Made by a program: the position numbers and the translations under genes. Source: Paracyclopina nana (Eukaryota; Arthropoda; Copepoda; Cyclopoida; Cyclopettidae). Taken from it: 64,000 nt of DNA. Below are positions 11,654 to 23,144 of the stretch, piece after piece. Position 1 is the stretch's first letter; each line of letters begins with the position of its first letter. Location: positions 3,916,001 through 3,980,000 of the forward strand of contig JAGUCH010000009.1 of NCBI GenBank assembly GCA_019096065.1, read 5' to 3'. The notes below the pieces were generated by a model. The model was given only the letters and a program-made list of their open reading frames with translations, was not told the origin of the DNA and did no database searches.

Positions 11654-14600
11654 GCACGAATCTTCGAACACCTATCTTGTCAAAGTTGAGGTGGGGGACG
11701 TCTTCGTGCTCAAACCTTTCCGTCAGCAGTGTTGAACAGGCATAACTTCCGTCTTCAATGTATTTCACTTTGAAGAAGTTCAGTTTGCCATCCACTTTGG
11801 CATAAATCAAGTCATCGCAGGTGTTCCTTTTCTTTGCAGTGGCAGCAATTTTGATGTTCCGTGCACAGTAGTGGTCGATGAACTGAGAAATGAAGAGCTT
11901 CTCCATTGCCGTTTTTGAGAAACTCACAGTATTGTTTGGAATTATCTTTTTGACTTTTTGAAATGCAGCTTCAAACCTTTCTGCGCTTATATCGTCTAAC
12001 TTTTTGCTGCTTCGCACCTCTTGAAGATGGTGAAACGTGTGAATGTTGTAGGAACATGCTTTCAAGCCAAAAACCTTTTGGTATTGCTTATACCAAGACT
12101 CGTGAAGGAGCTCCAAGTAGCGCTGGTCAATCAGTTCATACATACTTTGAGGCATGAGTGAAGCCAGGACCAAGTAACAAAATGTGATCCACACCTGCCG
12201 GAGGTCCTTGTTGTTTTGGCCTCCAAAAGCATCAGCAAAAGTCAAGAATCCGCACGTTGCAATGGAAATGTACTCTTCCGATTTCAGGTGCACAATTGAT
12301 GATTCCAAGCATCTGGGTCGGCGGCTGAATTCTGTTGGTATGTCAAGTACCTTCCAAGCAGAATCAAAGTTTCGCACAGTGACAAGGTTGGCCTTAGAAA
12401 AAGTCACTTTTCCCTTCTTTGGTTGTAGCATGAGAACCACCAATTTCTTACAAACACCTAGTGCAAGCATATGCATTGGTTCCAAATCACACGTTTCCAC
12501 AAAGTCAAAACCAGGGTCGGCCATCAAGACAGACTCGCCTTTAATGCCATAAGTGTTGGGGTCGTTGTCAATGGACTCTCTTCCAAGTGACTTGATGTAC
12601 TCGTAGATCTTTTTCGTATCACGGTGAGTGCGTCTTTGGTATCCAATAGTGTCGGCACCATATACCACGTTCTTGCCAGGCTCGTTCATTGGATCAGCTT
12701 CACGTTTCCTCTTTTTGGTCGGAGGCTCGAACTCATCAAGAAGCTCGTCACTGTCATTATTTTCCGGCAATGGCCGTTTCTTGGCTTCACGCTCCCTTTC
12801 GTCCTGCTTCAAAGTTCTGCCCACGGCAAGGCAGCGGTCGCAGGCAAAGAAGCCTGAATGACCTTTCATATTTTTGACTTTGCTCCTCATTGGCGCATCG
12901 GCGATAAAGTGTTCCAGGAAGAAACCCAAAGGGTGACACTTCAATATTGTTTCTTTTAACATTTGAAGTTCGCACTGCTCCTTGTCTCGTCTGTGCACAA
13001 ATATTCCAAGTATGTGCACGAGTTTGCAACCAGAGAAGCGCACGCACAAAATTGTCATTTGGTCGATACCACTAACTGAAAGTGGCACTCCATCAAGGCA
13101 AAGATCATATTGCATAGCGTAAGGACCTTTCACGTCTTTTTCACCATGCAACAAACGGTGATACTTGTAGACCTCTTCAAGGTCAGCATGTGTCCAGATT
13201 GATAAGGTCTCATATTCAGATCGTGGGTACTTTTTCTCCGGATAGGTCTCGCCTTCCACATATATCTTAGTGCCATCGCCATTTCTTTCACGTAACTCAA
13301 ATCGCATTTTAATTTTGGGTGCCATTTTGAGAACGCGTCGTCTTATAGTTTTATAACTTTTCAAGTTTCTTTCAGGCAACAAGCTTCTTATTAGATCCCA
13401 CATGACTTGGCTCTGCGTCTCTTTCATGTAATGCTTGGCGCAGACAGTCAGAAAACGTTTTTCAAGAAGAATGTTGCGCACCTCCATTGATGGCTGCCTG
13501 CACTCTTCTTTGTAAAGGTCAGTCAGTTCTTGATATGTCACTATTTTCCCGCCAAACTTGCATAGTATTTCCTCTACTTGTTTGTACCGTTCCTCAGCGT
13601 CGCTGTCCTCTGAGTCAGATAGTAGAATTGATGTGACCGTGTCTTGTACACCTTCATAAATTGGCGCGGTCTGTTGAAAAGGAGAGAGAAACATTTAATT
13701 GAGAATGCCGAATACGGATTTTTATATTTATTGCAACTTTCCAGTAAATCACATTTTACGCACTTTGCATTGCATGACTTTAGAAAAAATACTGTTACAT
13801 AGGGAATTTTGCGGACTTTACTATATCTATGCTTTCAAAAAGGCATATCTGCACTAATTCTCACATATCGCACATATTGCACATATTACAGTTTGTCATG
13901 AGAATACCTTCAACTCTACTTGTACATATTTTTTATAACTTATAGGCCTAACTTGAAAACATGAAATTTAGTCAATGTTAATCACCTCAAGAAGAAATTG
14001 GATTTCATCTTCCAATGCGGCATTGCTTGCAACGCTGTCAGAATCACTAAACTCAGTTTCGGTATCGAGACGGAGATTGTACTCTTCAGTATCACGTGCA
14101 GCTTCAATGCAAGATTTTTTAACTCTTCGCATAGCAGCCTCCTTGTCATTTTCTTTAAGCCGCTCGCAAAAGTCATCAAAAATGAAGTCACCGTCAACTA
14201 AGGCTTGGCTTACCTCCACATAAGCATCCATTAAGACAGGGTCTTCAACTGGAGGAGTGCTTTGAGGAAAGTTGCCTCTTTGAGCGTCATCATAATTATC
14301 GGCAGCCTGCTGTTTTGCCATATTAGAAGCTGTTTCTAAGATAGCTTCATGTTTTGCAGCTTTCGTGGGAAGGTAGTGATTATCAAAAAACGTCTTGTCC
14401 TTAGCGTAAAGTTGCTTGGGCGCCATGTCAAAGGCTCGCTCCGGATCTTCATGTTCAAGCAAAGGACGACCGGCATTGTCTCCGGATTGGTAGCGCTCCT
14501 TCAAGTACCTTTTGCCTAAACGTACTTGACGCTTATACTCCTCAATCTTCTGAGTTGACAAATCCGGAGCTGGAAACGTGCATTTTGCCAAAGCGGCTTC

Positions 14601-15153
14601 CACGGCAGCTTCATTGATGTCATCACTATCCGAGTTGTCTCCAAAGAAATCTTGAGTGGCCTCTGCATCTCGCTCGTGCATAGGACTCACAAAACCTTTC
14701 AGCTCTTGCAAGCCAGACGAATGAGGCGACTCGTCAGCATGTTCGCAACAATTTGGCCCAATGTCATTCACATTGAAGTCGGCAATCACGCGCAAGTCAT
14801 CTTCCACGTTTATTTCATCAGACGAAGAAGATGAGGCCAGCGGTTGAATCCTCACTCGTTCACGGGCTGAAGTCAAAACCTGCCTTGTGCGGGTCAGCAG
14901 ATCCTGGTCATCGCTGGTCAAAAAAGAAAATTTACTAAAATTTAATCTCTCATAGTATCAAAATGATTTGTACAATAACAACAATGCAAACTTACTTTTC
15001 GTCTATCGCATCCTGCAAAACTTTGTTGGCTGACAAATCCGTTCGACATTGCATCGCCTTCAATTCAGCCTCAAGTTTTTTCATTTCGCGATGCTTTCGC
15101 ATGCGAGTACTTGGACCCTTCTGCTTGGACGACGATGACTGCGCGCGTGGCAT
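11649..15153 (-). CDS. CACTA/EnSpm-type transposase, 1,035 aa
   Basis: Three exons on the minus strand: 14996-15153, 13986-14913 and 11649-13670, joined GAAAA/GTAAGT, then CCAG/C, then GAG/GTGATT to CAACAG/ACC, all in frame. The N-terminal 360 residues are Ser/Asp-rich with a basic start (MPRAQSSSSKQKGPSTRMRK). The large exon carries the transposase core: YDLCLDGVPLS and HFIADAPMRS hold the likely first two catalytic aspartates. A conserved KGHSGFFACDRC follows, with the CxxC zinc ligands typical of CACTA transposases, then a bipartite basic stretch PTKKRKREAD (probable nuclear signal). Next is CDLEPMHMLALGVCKKLV, matching the family's D-x-MH-x2-LGV block, and FSRRPRCLESSIVHLKSEEY, matching the C-terminal transposase block. 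It would cut and join the element ends. No interruption was seen. Confidence 0.82.
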
Positions 15154-15707
15154 GGCGTCGACTTTTTACCTGTAATCAAATAAAATTACTTACAGCGAGG
15201 TTTATTTTTTGTTGCCAAGTATTATTTAATATAATTTCCGAATTTTGAATTTCTCGTCAAATCGTAATAGGTTTCCGGTTCACAGCAGCGGCAAGTAATA
15301 AAAGAAATCTTACCATTAAAATCGCTGGAATTCCTCAATTAACTGTTAATTGACGTGTTATCGCACTTTTCTAAATTGCTTATCGCACTTCCTTATCTTG
15401 CAGATTCGAATTCTTGGAATTGGCGAAAAAACCAGAAATATCTGGAACGGACAGAAAAGGACGCCAACTCTGAGAAGCGACGCCACCAACGGTTTTTTTC
15501 GCCCGCCCGAAAAAGTTGGTGCTACCTTGGGTGCACGCACGCCCAACGCCAGCCTTAAGCACGCCCATTGTCAGCTGACGTTCCAGCGCTCTGGGAGCTC
15601 AGTCACTCAGCAGCACTCAACCTCACAACACGCACTCAGCTACGCAATAGTAACTTGACAAGTTAACTTGAAAGTAACTTGCATTGACTTGCAAGTGACT
15701 TGACGCC
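15154..15707. promoter_or_regulatory. Shared divergent promoter region of the CACTA element
   Basis: The 554 bp between the two divergent starts is more GC-rich than the element ends. Its right part (15648-15705) packs five AACTTG/GACTTG words immediately before the plus-strand ATG. These are the same words as in the subterminal regions, so a protein binding the ends could also bind here and control both genes. Confidence 0.55.
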
Positions 15708-18700
15708 ATGAGTGACGTTATCGAGTCGTCGTACTACTCATCGCTGCTCACGGTGAAGACAAGCCATGCCAAATATGATGCCGTCATCATGGTGGATTTG
15801 GAGCGCCCCCTCCCATTCTTTGAGCTGCCCATGCAATACGTGGACACCAAGTTGAGGTCTCTGAAGGAGATATACAATTTTTCTCCCGATATGGAGCTGA
15901 AAAGGAATCACCGAATTGCTTTTCGTCATGTCTACCGGCAAATGGATCTGCCTCCAAGAAGCTGGGCAGTGTTTGCTCGTGTGCAAGAAGGTAAGACGAC
16001 GTGTATGCTATCGTTAACTTTGAGCGGCGTGTTTACCTTAAACGTTACGTTACAGGCGTGCCTCGTACAGTTCGGGACAGCAACCTTAAGGAGCTGAACA
16101 ACGAGATCAAGAATATTCCAATTGAAGATCGCAGGCATTTCTACATTAACGAAATGACAAATGACTTCCTTGAAAAGATGGCGAAAGACTTCAACTACCC
16201 AAAAAGGGACAAGAAGTCAAAGAAGTTCTTGATCATCAAGTACAGCAGTCGCACCATGAGAGGAAAGGCTGAGCCGTTTCCTAGGACAGGAACCGACACG
16301 GAAGGTGCTGCTAATCCGGACCGAATGAAATTGCCGTCCACATCAATGCCAGGAAAGTCTCCATCTGCAGGCAAGAGAAAGGCCAGCGGAGCCATTGAGC
16401 CACGGACCAAGAAGCCATCGCCTGAGAAGGCTCCTGTCCGAAAGTCGCCAAGAAGTGGCCCGTCGTCTTCTAAGAAGGCTTCCCAAATCTTGTATGAAGG
16501 CCAAACCGAAGATGACGTCTTCATTACGGACCCAGCACAGGTTCATGAGTACATGCTCAAACGTGAAGCTGCCATTAAAGCTGCCAAGAAGCTTTTTGAA
16601 GACGATCCGGCCGAGGTGGACGAAGCCAGAGCAGTTGAAGGGACCCCAAAGAGGAGCAAGAGGCCAGCAGCTTCAACAACAGGCATTGAGAAAAGCAATC
16701 TGCCTTCCACGTCTACTCAAAGTCAATTGACTGCCGAAGTGAACCTTGTTGACGAAGGCCAATATCACACTATCGACCTGACAACTAATGAAAGCGTCAA
16801 GGGTCTATTGGCCATTTTTGGAAGCGACTTGAATGACATTTTGAAGGGCATCAAGGATGAATTGGTTGCGACTCACAGGGCCCAACTGTCAAAAGTCATG
16901 AAGGATGAGTTGCCTCAAACTCTGAAGAATGCCGTGAATGAGCGACTCGAATTTTTTGAAGCAAGAATGACCGAGCGTCTTAATGCAATTGAGGCAAAAG
17001 TTGATGCCAATGCTAAGGACATGTCAAAGTTGCTAAAGAGATCAACGGTAAGCATCTTTCAAGTTTAACTCATGCTACAACTACGAAAGTGCGCAATAGC
17101 ATTGATTTAATAAGTGCGCGCAGTCGCATTACTTAGCGAAATAAGTAGGCGCAGTATACAAATCAGAGAGCATTAGGAGATGTACATGTCAATTTTGATT
17201 CTCACTAGGATAACAAGAGAACCACTCAAGATCTTCAAAAATCTTTTGATGGCGTCATTAAGAGGCAGACTCATCTTGACAAGAACATGCAGAAAATCCA
17301 GGGCAGTGCTGCTGATCGTAGAGCTGCGGGTGTCGAAGCAATTGCTCAGATGCTTCCATTCAAGCACGTTGGAGTCACCTTTGACATCTTCATGTCGGCT
17401 GACATTTGCAGGAAGTACCTGCTTCATTACCTGGAGTCATCCCTTGACTCAATTGAGTACGAGAATGCAATGAACAACATTGCGCAGACAGTTGTGGACC
17501 TTTTGCTCACGCCCGTGGCCTCAAGTCACTTTGCACTTGGCGATACTAACATGTGAGTACCTTTTCCCAAACTTCAAGCAAAGTATAAGTTGTTTTAGGC
17601 AATGTTCATTTACTTTTTATTGCTTTTGTGCATTTGGTAGCATTAAGTTAACATGCAAGGGTAAAAGATTGCAACATTTTACTTTTCTTAGCGGTCGCCA
17701 AAAAATGAACTGGATGAAACGATGCGTGCCTAAAGTCATGCTCAAGTGGTTGAAGGGCAGCGTTGTTTCTTATGTCAAGAAGCAATTCAATCTGAAAGGG
17801 CTTGACGTCATGGAGAATTTCGTCAAGTGTCGTGGAGGGTTGCAAAACCGTTTCTCCAATGACCGACAGAAGACTCTGATTCATGCCGCAGCTAACTGCC
17901 GCACGGTTGATGACTTAGTCAACTGCATGTTTGCGGTCGACCGAAGCTACAACGAGGAAATGATTGTGAGTTTTTTTAATGCTTTTAAAACAAACATGTA
18001 CATTAGTTTCATTGTACTTTCTTGCATTCTTACCTTTTCTAGCATGCTAGCCCAAACGGTCTAAACCAGGATAGCTATGAGGTATACAAAGCCTCAATGA
18101 TCAGCAAGGGACCAGGGAAGAAAATGTTCGAAAATGAAGAAAGAGGCCTTAGGCCCAAAGATATGGATTACCCTGAGCTTGATCATGTCATGGATGCCTT
18201 AAACGAAGGTTCCAGCGATATTGCTACGGACGTGGACATGTACAAGGCCATTGCCAATCTTGCTCGAGTTGTTGGCCAAAACCCTAAAAGTGTGGTCTTC
18301 ACTAAGTCCCAGTTTGTGCCTAATGTAAGCATATCATTTAATCATTGCTACTCTTTGCAACCATTTATTATTTCATTTGCTTCTATACAAACTTCCATTG
18401 CAGATTCATGCCACGTACATTGAATTGATCAACAATGGCACAATTAAGATTGAGGGGCCACCCAAAAGCTTCAAGATTGATGACCAACAACACACTGTCC
18501 GAGAAGAGTCAACTTCCACGGAAGACGGCAAAGCTAAGGGAACTGAATCCTCAGTCAACGAGGCTGAAACAGCTGCTCCATCTACTTCTGTGGAGGATAA
18601 GAAGGTCGTCAAAAGGAAACGAGCGTCCAAGTCTGCTAGAGGTTACCGAAAGAAGGAACGGGAAGGGAAAACCATGCATTTGAAGCCTCAATCTAGCTCC

Positions 18701-19036
18701 AATTCAAGTAAGCCTCATGACACTAGCAAAGAAGAGCAGGAATCAAAGGAGGACGAAGAAGACGACAACGTCTTTGAGGACAGTACTGCTGAAGACTCAG
18801 ACTATCAGCCAATTGAAGATGTCCATGACACTGAAGAGAGCGTGGAAGATGAGGACATTCCAGAAGTTGACGATGACAATTGTTCAGGAGTGGAGAGTGT
18901 CTCTGACAATGATAGCGACCATGAAAATGGTGCCACTATGCCCCCGCCGCCGGTCAGTCCAAACTTTTTTTACCCCAACTTTTCCTTACCTAGCCTTAAG
19001 AAAGGAATTTCTTGCTTAAAGTTTTTAGCTTTTTAA
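15708..19036 (+). CDS. Second CACTA-encoded protein, 935 aa, function unknown
   Basis: Six exons: 15708-15990, 16056-17047, 17209-17552, 17692-17965, 18043-18324 and 18404-19036. Every junction has GT-AG and keeps frame. I do not recognise the family. Visible parts: an N-terminal folded-looking region (about residues 1-180) and a Ser/Pro/Lys-rich linker with KKPSPEKAPVRKSPRSG. Next is a heptad-like segment (NDILKGIKDELVATHRAQLS onward to about residue 430) that probably forms a coiled coil. A central helical region includes ADICRKYLLHYLESSLDSIE and WMKRCVPKVMLKWLKGSVVS. A basic patch VVKRKRASKSARGYRKKERE is a likely nuclear signal, followed by a long acidic tail. By position it is the counterpart of the DNA-binding accessory protein of plant CACTA elements, but I see no sequence match. 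The last exon could splice further at CCG/GTCAGT near 18950. Confidence 0.65.
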
Positions 19037-19500
19037 CGCAGTGTACAGTTATGTACAACATATTTACATATTGCTTGAGTGCACGCACGCTGTCATAATT
19101 ATGTATCACAACATAGCTTCCACAGTATCCTAATGACTCTCCTTTCCTTTGTAGCCTGGATTCTAGGACTGAACTGATGCTCCTGAGCAATTCTAGTCCA
19201 CCAAGCAATCGATGTGTCAAAACAGCGCAATACGACTTGAGATTTGAAACTACCTTGAAGATGCAATGAGTTGTGGTCGAACATTTGGAGCAAAAATGGA
19301 TTCATCTTAAGAAAATAACGAGTACGAGGGAAATTTGACTTAAGATTGTCGTCTATAATGCATTTGAAGATGAAATGACCAACATGAAGAAAATTTGATA
19401 ATTGTAATTAAATATGTAATTTGCTGAATTGACACTGGTAACAATGTGAAAAGTAAATACAAGTCGTAAAAACAGTACAATTGAATTGTAAGCCCATGTT

Positions 19501-19563
19501 GGCAGGGCGGGGCCGGGCGGGGCCGGGCGGGGCAGGGCGGGGCCGGGCGGGGCAGGGCGGGGC
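19501..19563. repeat. GC-rich decamer tandem repeat
   Basis: About six copies of GGCMGGGCGG (M is A or C) in an otherwise AT-rich region, inside the right end of the CACTA element. The regularly spaced G runs on the plus strand could form a G-quadruplex. Confidence 0.85.
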
Positions 19564-19599
19564 CTATCCAGGAGGGTAGCTTGAGATGTGGTAATTAGA

Positions 19600-19902
19600 T
19601 TTCATCCAAGTGACGTCCACGTTGAATTAACATTTGACCTGCAACATGAAATAAATATCTTCAAACAACTACTTAAGTAACTTTCACATTACAAAATTAC
19701 GGTTGGCGAGTCACTGAAAAAGTAACTTGTTAAGGCAGTTTAAAGTAACTTGCAAGTTAAACATTTCATGGTAGTTTAAGGTATCTTGAAAGTTAAAGAT
19801 TGACTAACTTGGCGTTACCGCCACGAAGCGTTCACGGTAGTGTAAAGATACCTCGGTGATATCTTGACACCAACTTGAAACCGTCTTGGCTGTCTAGTGG
19901 GG
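19600..19902. repeat. Right subterminal repeat region of the CACTA element
   Basis: Contains five or six words of the type GTAACTTG, GTATCTTGAAAG and CAACTTGAAAC in about 250 bp, then the terminal repeat ending CTAGTGGGG. They mirror the left side and the central promoter. Confidence 0.7.
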
Positions 19903-21026
19903 AGGCTTTTACTATTGACAAAAAATTAAGATAATTTGAAGCAGCTTTTGAAAAAAGAATAATTTTCTGGCTCAGCAATATCGAGGTGTTTTGACTTTAA
20001 AATATATTGGGTTCGACTCTATTTAGATGTTTCGACTTAAATTTTAGGAGAAATTTAGCCAACATTCTCAGAGAATGCCAAAACTGACCAATTATTTGTA
20101 CTTGACTTTTAAGTTACTGAGAAAGTACTCAATACTTGATTGCTTGCACTGCGCCGATTTAGTTGTCGAAACCGCCACAGATGGCGTTAGATGCTTGGCG
20201 CTCTTAAAGCCATTAGGTTACGTAATAATCTAAACTAAACCTAAATTGCTATTTTGAGCTTTTTCTGTAGTGAATTCCTGAAAATATTATATCACAGCAA
20301 GAAATTTGCCAAAAGGGAAAGAAATAACTCCTTATAGATATCTGTAGTGGCTGAATAATTGTCTGTCTGCATTTGTGTGAGTGGGAATGGCAATCTTTTT
20401 TATGGTAATTTGAGCCCATATTTTGGATTTTTTGCTTTTTTCGGGTCTGATCTACTTCAATGGTGCTAGAAAGATTGTAATGTAACCTTTTATTACTCTT
20501 ACTATTTATGAAAGAATCAAGAAAAGCGGAAACTTCTTTGAACCCGCTTCATACGCCAAAATTTGGTGTTCGAATTTTAGCAGCGCCCCCTAGCGCCGCA
20601 ACTGGGCTTAAAATAAAGCTTACTCCAAGCAATCAAGTATTTATGATAATTTTGATCTATGCTGTCGGCGAAATGGGTGGTATCATTCTGGTTCATCATG
20701 TGGGTATGTTAGTTTTCCAAAAGTTGCCATAACGCGCAAGTTTTCAACTAGAAGTTCAACTAATTATTTAATCATCATACCCATGTGCTTTGCTGTCTCA
20801 TCAGTGCATTGCAGTGAGAATCAACCAGATGATGCAATCATCTTAGTAGTGACCAATCGCGATTAGCATAATTGATGATAGCAGATAAATGCTTACAAGA
20901 GTCGACATTAGCGTATGTTTGCATCAGATAAGTACCATTTTTGTCAACTTGGCGGTGGGTTCACTACATACGGCAGTGAAGCGAAAATCCTTGTATTTTG
21001 CTGAGATTAGGCGTGCGCTCGCATCT

Positions 21027-21088
21027 ACCGTACAATAATGATCTTTTTTTCATCACATGTGAAGAAATAATATTCATTATTGTACGGT
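21027..21088. repeat. 62-bp hairpin
   Basis: Perfect 15-bp arms ACCGTACAATAATGA and reverse complement around a 32-base loop. It could be a tiny MITE or a transcribed hairpin. Confidence 0.7.
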
Positions 21089-21121
21089 TGGCGACTTGAG
21101 AGTTCTTCTTCAATTTAAAAA

Positions 21122-21150
21122 AAGACAACACCAGGATTCGAACCTGGGTC
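21122..21150 (-). repeat. tRNA-derived T-arm fragment (SINE-like)
   Basis: On the minus strand CCCAGGTTCGAATCCTGG has a perfect polymerase III B box (GGTTCGAATCC) in a 5-bp T stem. No matching A box or cloverleaf is seen upstream, so it is a fragment rather than a tRNA gene. Confidence 0.45.
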
Positions 21151-21414
21151 TGCTGGATCTTCTCTTCTATGTGATTTAAAAATGCATGAAAAAGCGCCAT
21201 CTATTGAAATGACACCGCATTTAGCAGTGACTGATGACTGCTGAGCTCTTGTGTTGCTAACCTCATTATAATGCGCGCGCGCGATTGACCGCAAAGTTTT
21301 ACCTGCAAATGAGCTATCTTTTTTAAGGCCAATTTAATTGATAAATCACTCAATTTTTTGCATTTAAAAGTACTATTGGGACTTTTAACCCTCACGAAGC
21401 TGACAAAAATGTCG

Positions 21415-21560
21415 ATACTGTCCTGATGACTCGTCCATATAGGGTTTTTCGCTCATTCGTAGTAAAATTCCAGATCACTCGTGGCTTCGCCACTCGGTGA
21501 TCTTTCATTTGACTACTCATGAGCGAAAAACCCTATATGGACTCGTCATCAGGACAGTAT
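21415..21560. mobile_element. 146-bp inverted-repeat element
   Basis: 42-bp arms beginning ATACTGTCCTGATGACTCGT, mirrored at the right end with about three mismatches. The centre contains a second small hairpin (CACTCGTGGCTTCGCCACTC). Size and design match the H1/H2 hairpins, but the sequence is different. Confidence 0.75.
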
Positions 21561-22399
21561 TGTTACATTGTAACCTATATTCCTGGGGGCATAGATGCCA
21601 TTAGGATAGGATCTAAATAGAGCTCGATAAATTACAACATGAATACTCCATGAGGCCGCTACTTTTGTCCCTCTTTAACTTTCAGCTGCTTTCTAACTGA
21701 CCTCGAGGAGAATATTTTTTGTTCTAGTCAAGATGGTTCTAATGTTGATTCTGTAATTCTGATGTTGCATAATCCACAGCCAAACAAGTCTTTGGTGCTC
21801 CCATGAAGAATTAAGTCTATCCCAGAGACTTATATAGAAAGAGAAGTGCTACTTCTTGCATTCTCACTGCACGCGAGCGCGCGCCAAGTGCTACAAGTGA
21901 TTTTGATAACGTTTGGGTCAGCTGTTCTAATAAAGTAGTCAACAGGCTGCTTTGATCCAGAAAGGAAAACGCCAACTGGCACCTCTGTTTTACAACTTTT
22001 AATTCCTAATAGTTGGGGAAATATTTATAAAAGACAAAAGATAGCCCTAGCAAAATTGAACAGCTCGTAAAATAGGAATATTTTGGCTAAGTGGACTCAT
22101 TTAGGAGTTATTAGCAACCAAAAGTCTGCCCCGGCCCAAGTTCAGGCAGCCGCGACCAATATTCCATTGTTGTCTCTTTTGGAGCGTGCAGCAGATCTGC
22201 AAACGCACCCCCATAAGCCTCGCCCAGTAGCACTTCTCTTGTTATATAAGTCTCTGGTCTATCCTATACTTTATAAGAGAAATATCCCAAAAGAGTGCTT
22301 GAGATCAGTAGCCTTTTCTCCAAAAATCTACATAAGGGAGTTAGGGATGCGATGGACGCGGAGATGATGATTAAAAAATGAAGATAAGCTCACTAAGAC

Positions 22400-22540
22400 T
22401 GTGCGGTAATTGCACGGTATATCTGTTAAAATCCGTGTCCGCAAAACTCCGTGCCGTTATATTCCTTTCCGTAAAAATCCTCACCGTGAAAACCCGTTCA
22501 GTCAAAATCGTCTCAGTTAAAAACCATTCAATATACTTTG
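22400..22540. repeat. Degenerate short tandem repeat
   Basis: Seven or eight imperfect units of about 15-17 bp around AAAATCCGTGYCCG / AAAACCCGTTCAGTC. No function evident. Confidence 0.45.
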
Positions 22541-23144
22541 ATCAATGTCATCTTCTAGTAGAATTTGTTTCATCCTTATATTACACATCTTGATTTTTTT
22601 CGTTTTTTACCAGAATTTCGGGATGGCTACTTTGAAGAGCAGGGATAAAAACATTAGTGTTTTATGGCAATGAATCAATGCAAGGCCTTTCAGCCTGAAG
22701 TGATCGAATAGACTGGTAATTGGGTCTGAAAAACCTAGACTCATTGTAATAGAGATTCTAATATAAACATTTTGACAGGAAGTATTGGAGTGAAAAGGAA
22801 TGTGACGACTTTTTCGTTGAAAAAACAGTACAATTTTTTTCATACGAACAATTCTGAAAAAAGCTGTAATCATTCTGTTTTCCTTGGAAATATCAAAGTT
22901 AACAAAAAATAGAAGAAGTTTTGTAAATAGTCATATTAATTGTTGTTAGTTTCAAGCTAACTATCATTAGTGAGTGGATAGTAAGCCCAACACACACCAA
23001 AGGTAGAAAACAGCACTGCATCTTTTGATAGCTGATGCGCAATCACTGACACGGATTTGAACAGTACATTCAATTGCACTAGTATATATTTTTTTAGGTG
23101 GAAAATACAAATTTAGATAAGAACATCAACAATGGTAATCTAAC

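Larger units (their letters stand above)
11121..19902. mobile_element. CACTA (EnSpm)-type DNA transposon, apparently complete
   Basis: The left terminus is CCCCACTAGA and the right terminus is its complement as TCTAGTGGGG; both contain the CACTA core. A dinucleotide AG flanks each end (11119-11120 and 19903-19904), consistent with a 2-bp target duplication. Inside the ends, the words TTTACACCACCGTGATAT (left) and its inverted relative near 19837 form subterminal inverted repeats. Many GTAACTTG-like words lie at both ends and in the middle. Two divergent genes fill the element: a transposase (minus) and a second protein (plus). All proposed introns keep frame and no break was found in either gene, so the copy may be young. 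The superfamily call rests on the ends plus the transposase; the exact tips are inferred. Confidence 0.85.
19903..23144. other. Intergenic region between the CACTA element and the GPCR gene
   Basis: No gene recognised. Contents that can be supported are small inverted repeats (21027-21088, 21415-21560), a tRNA-like T-arm fragment (about 21122-21150, minus) and a degenerate tandem repeat (22400-22540). The few frames of 60-95 codons here lack recognisable motifs and coding-like composition. Confidence 0.55.

Noticed and set aside
13968-14921. Separate 317-aa gene upstream of the transposase
   Set aside because: Its end has a GAG/GTGATT donor in phase with the acceptor of the large transposase exon, and its start follows an acceptor; better read as exon 2 of the same gene.
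11121-19902. Polinton or other virus-like element
   Set aside because: No polymerase, integrase, protease or capsid-like gene is seen; termini and transposase point to CACTA.
22083-22367. 94-aa plus-strand ORF
   Set aside because: No motif, low-complexity composition and no splice context; treated as chance.
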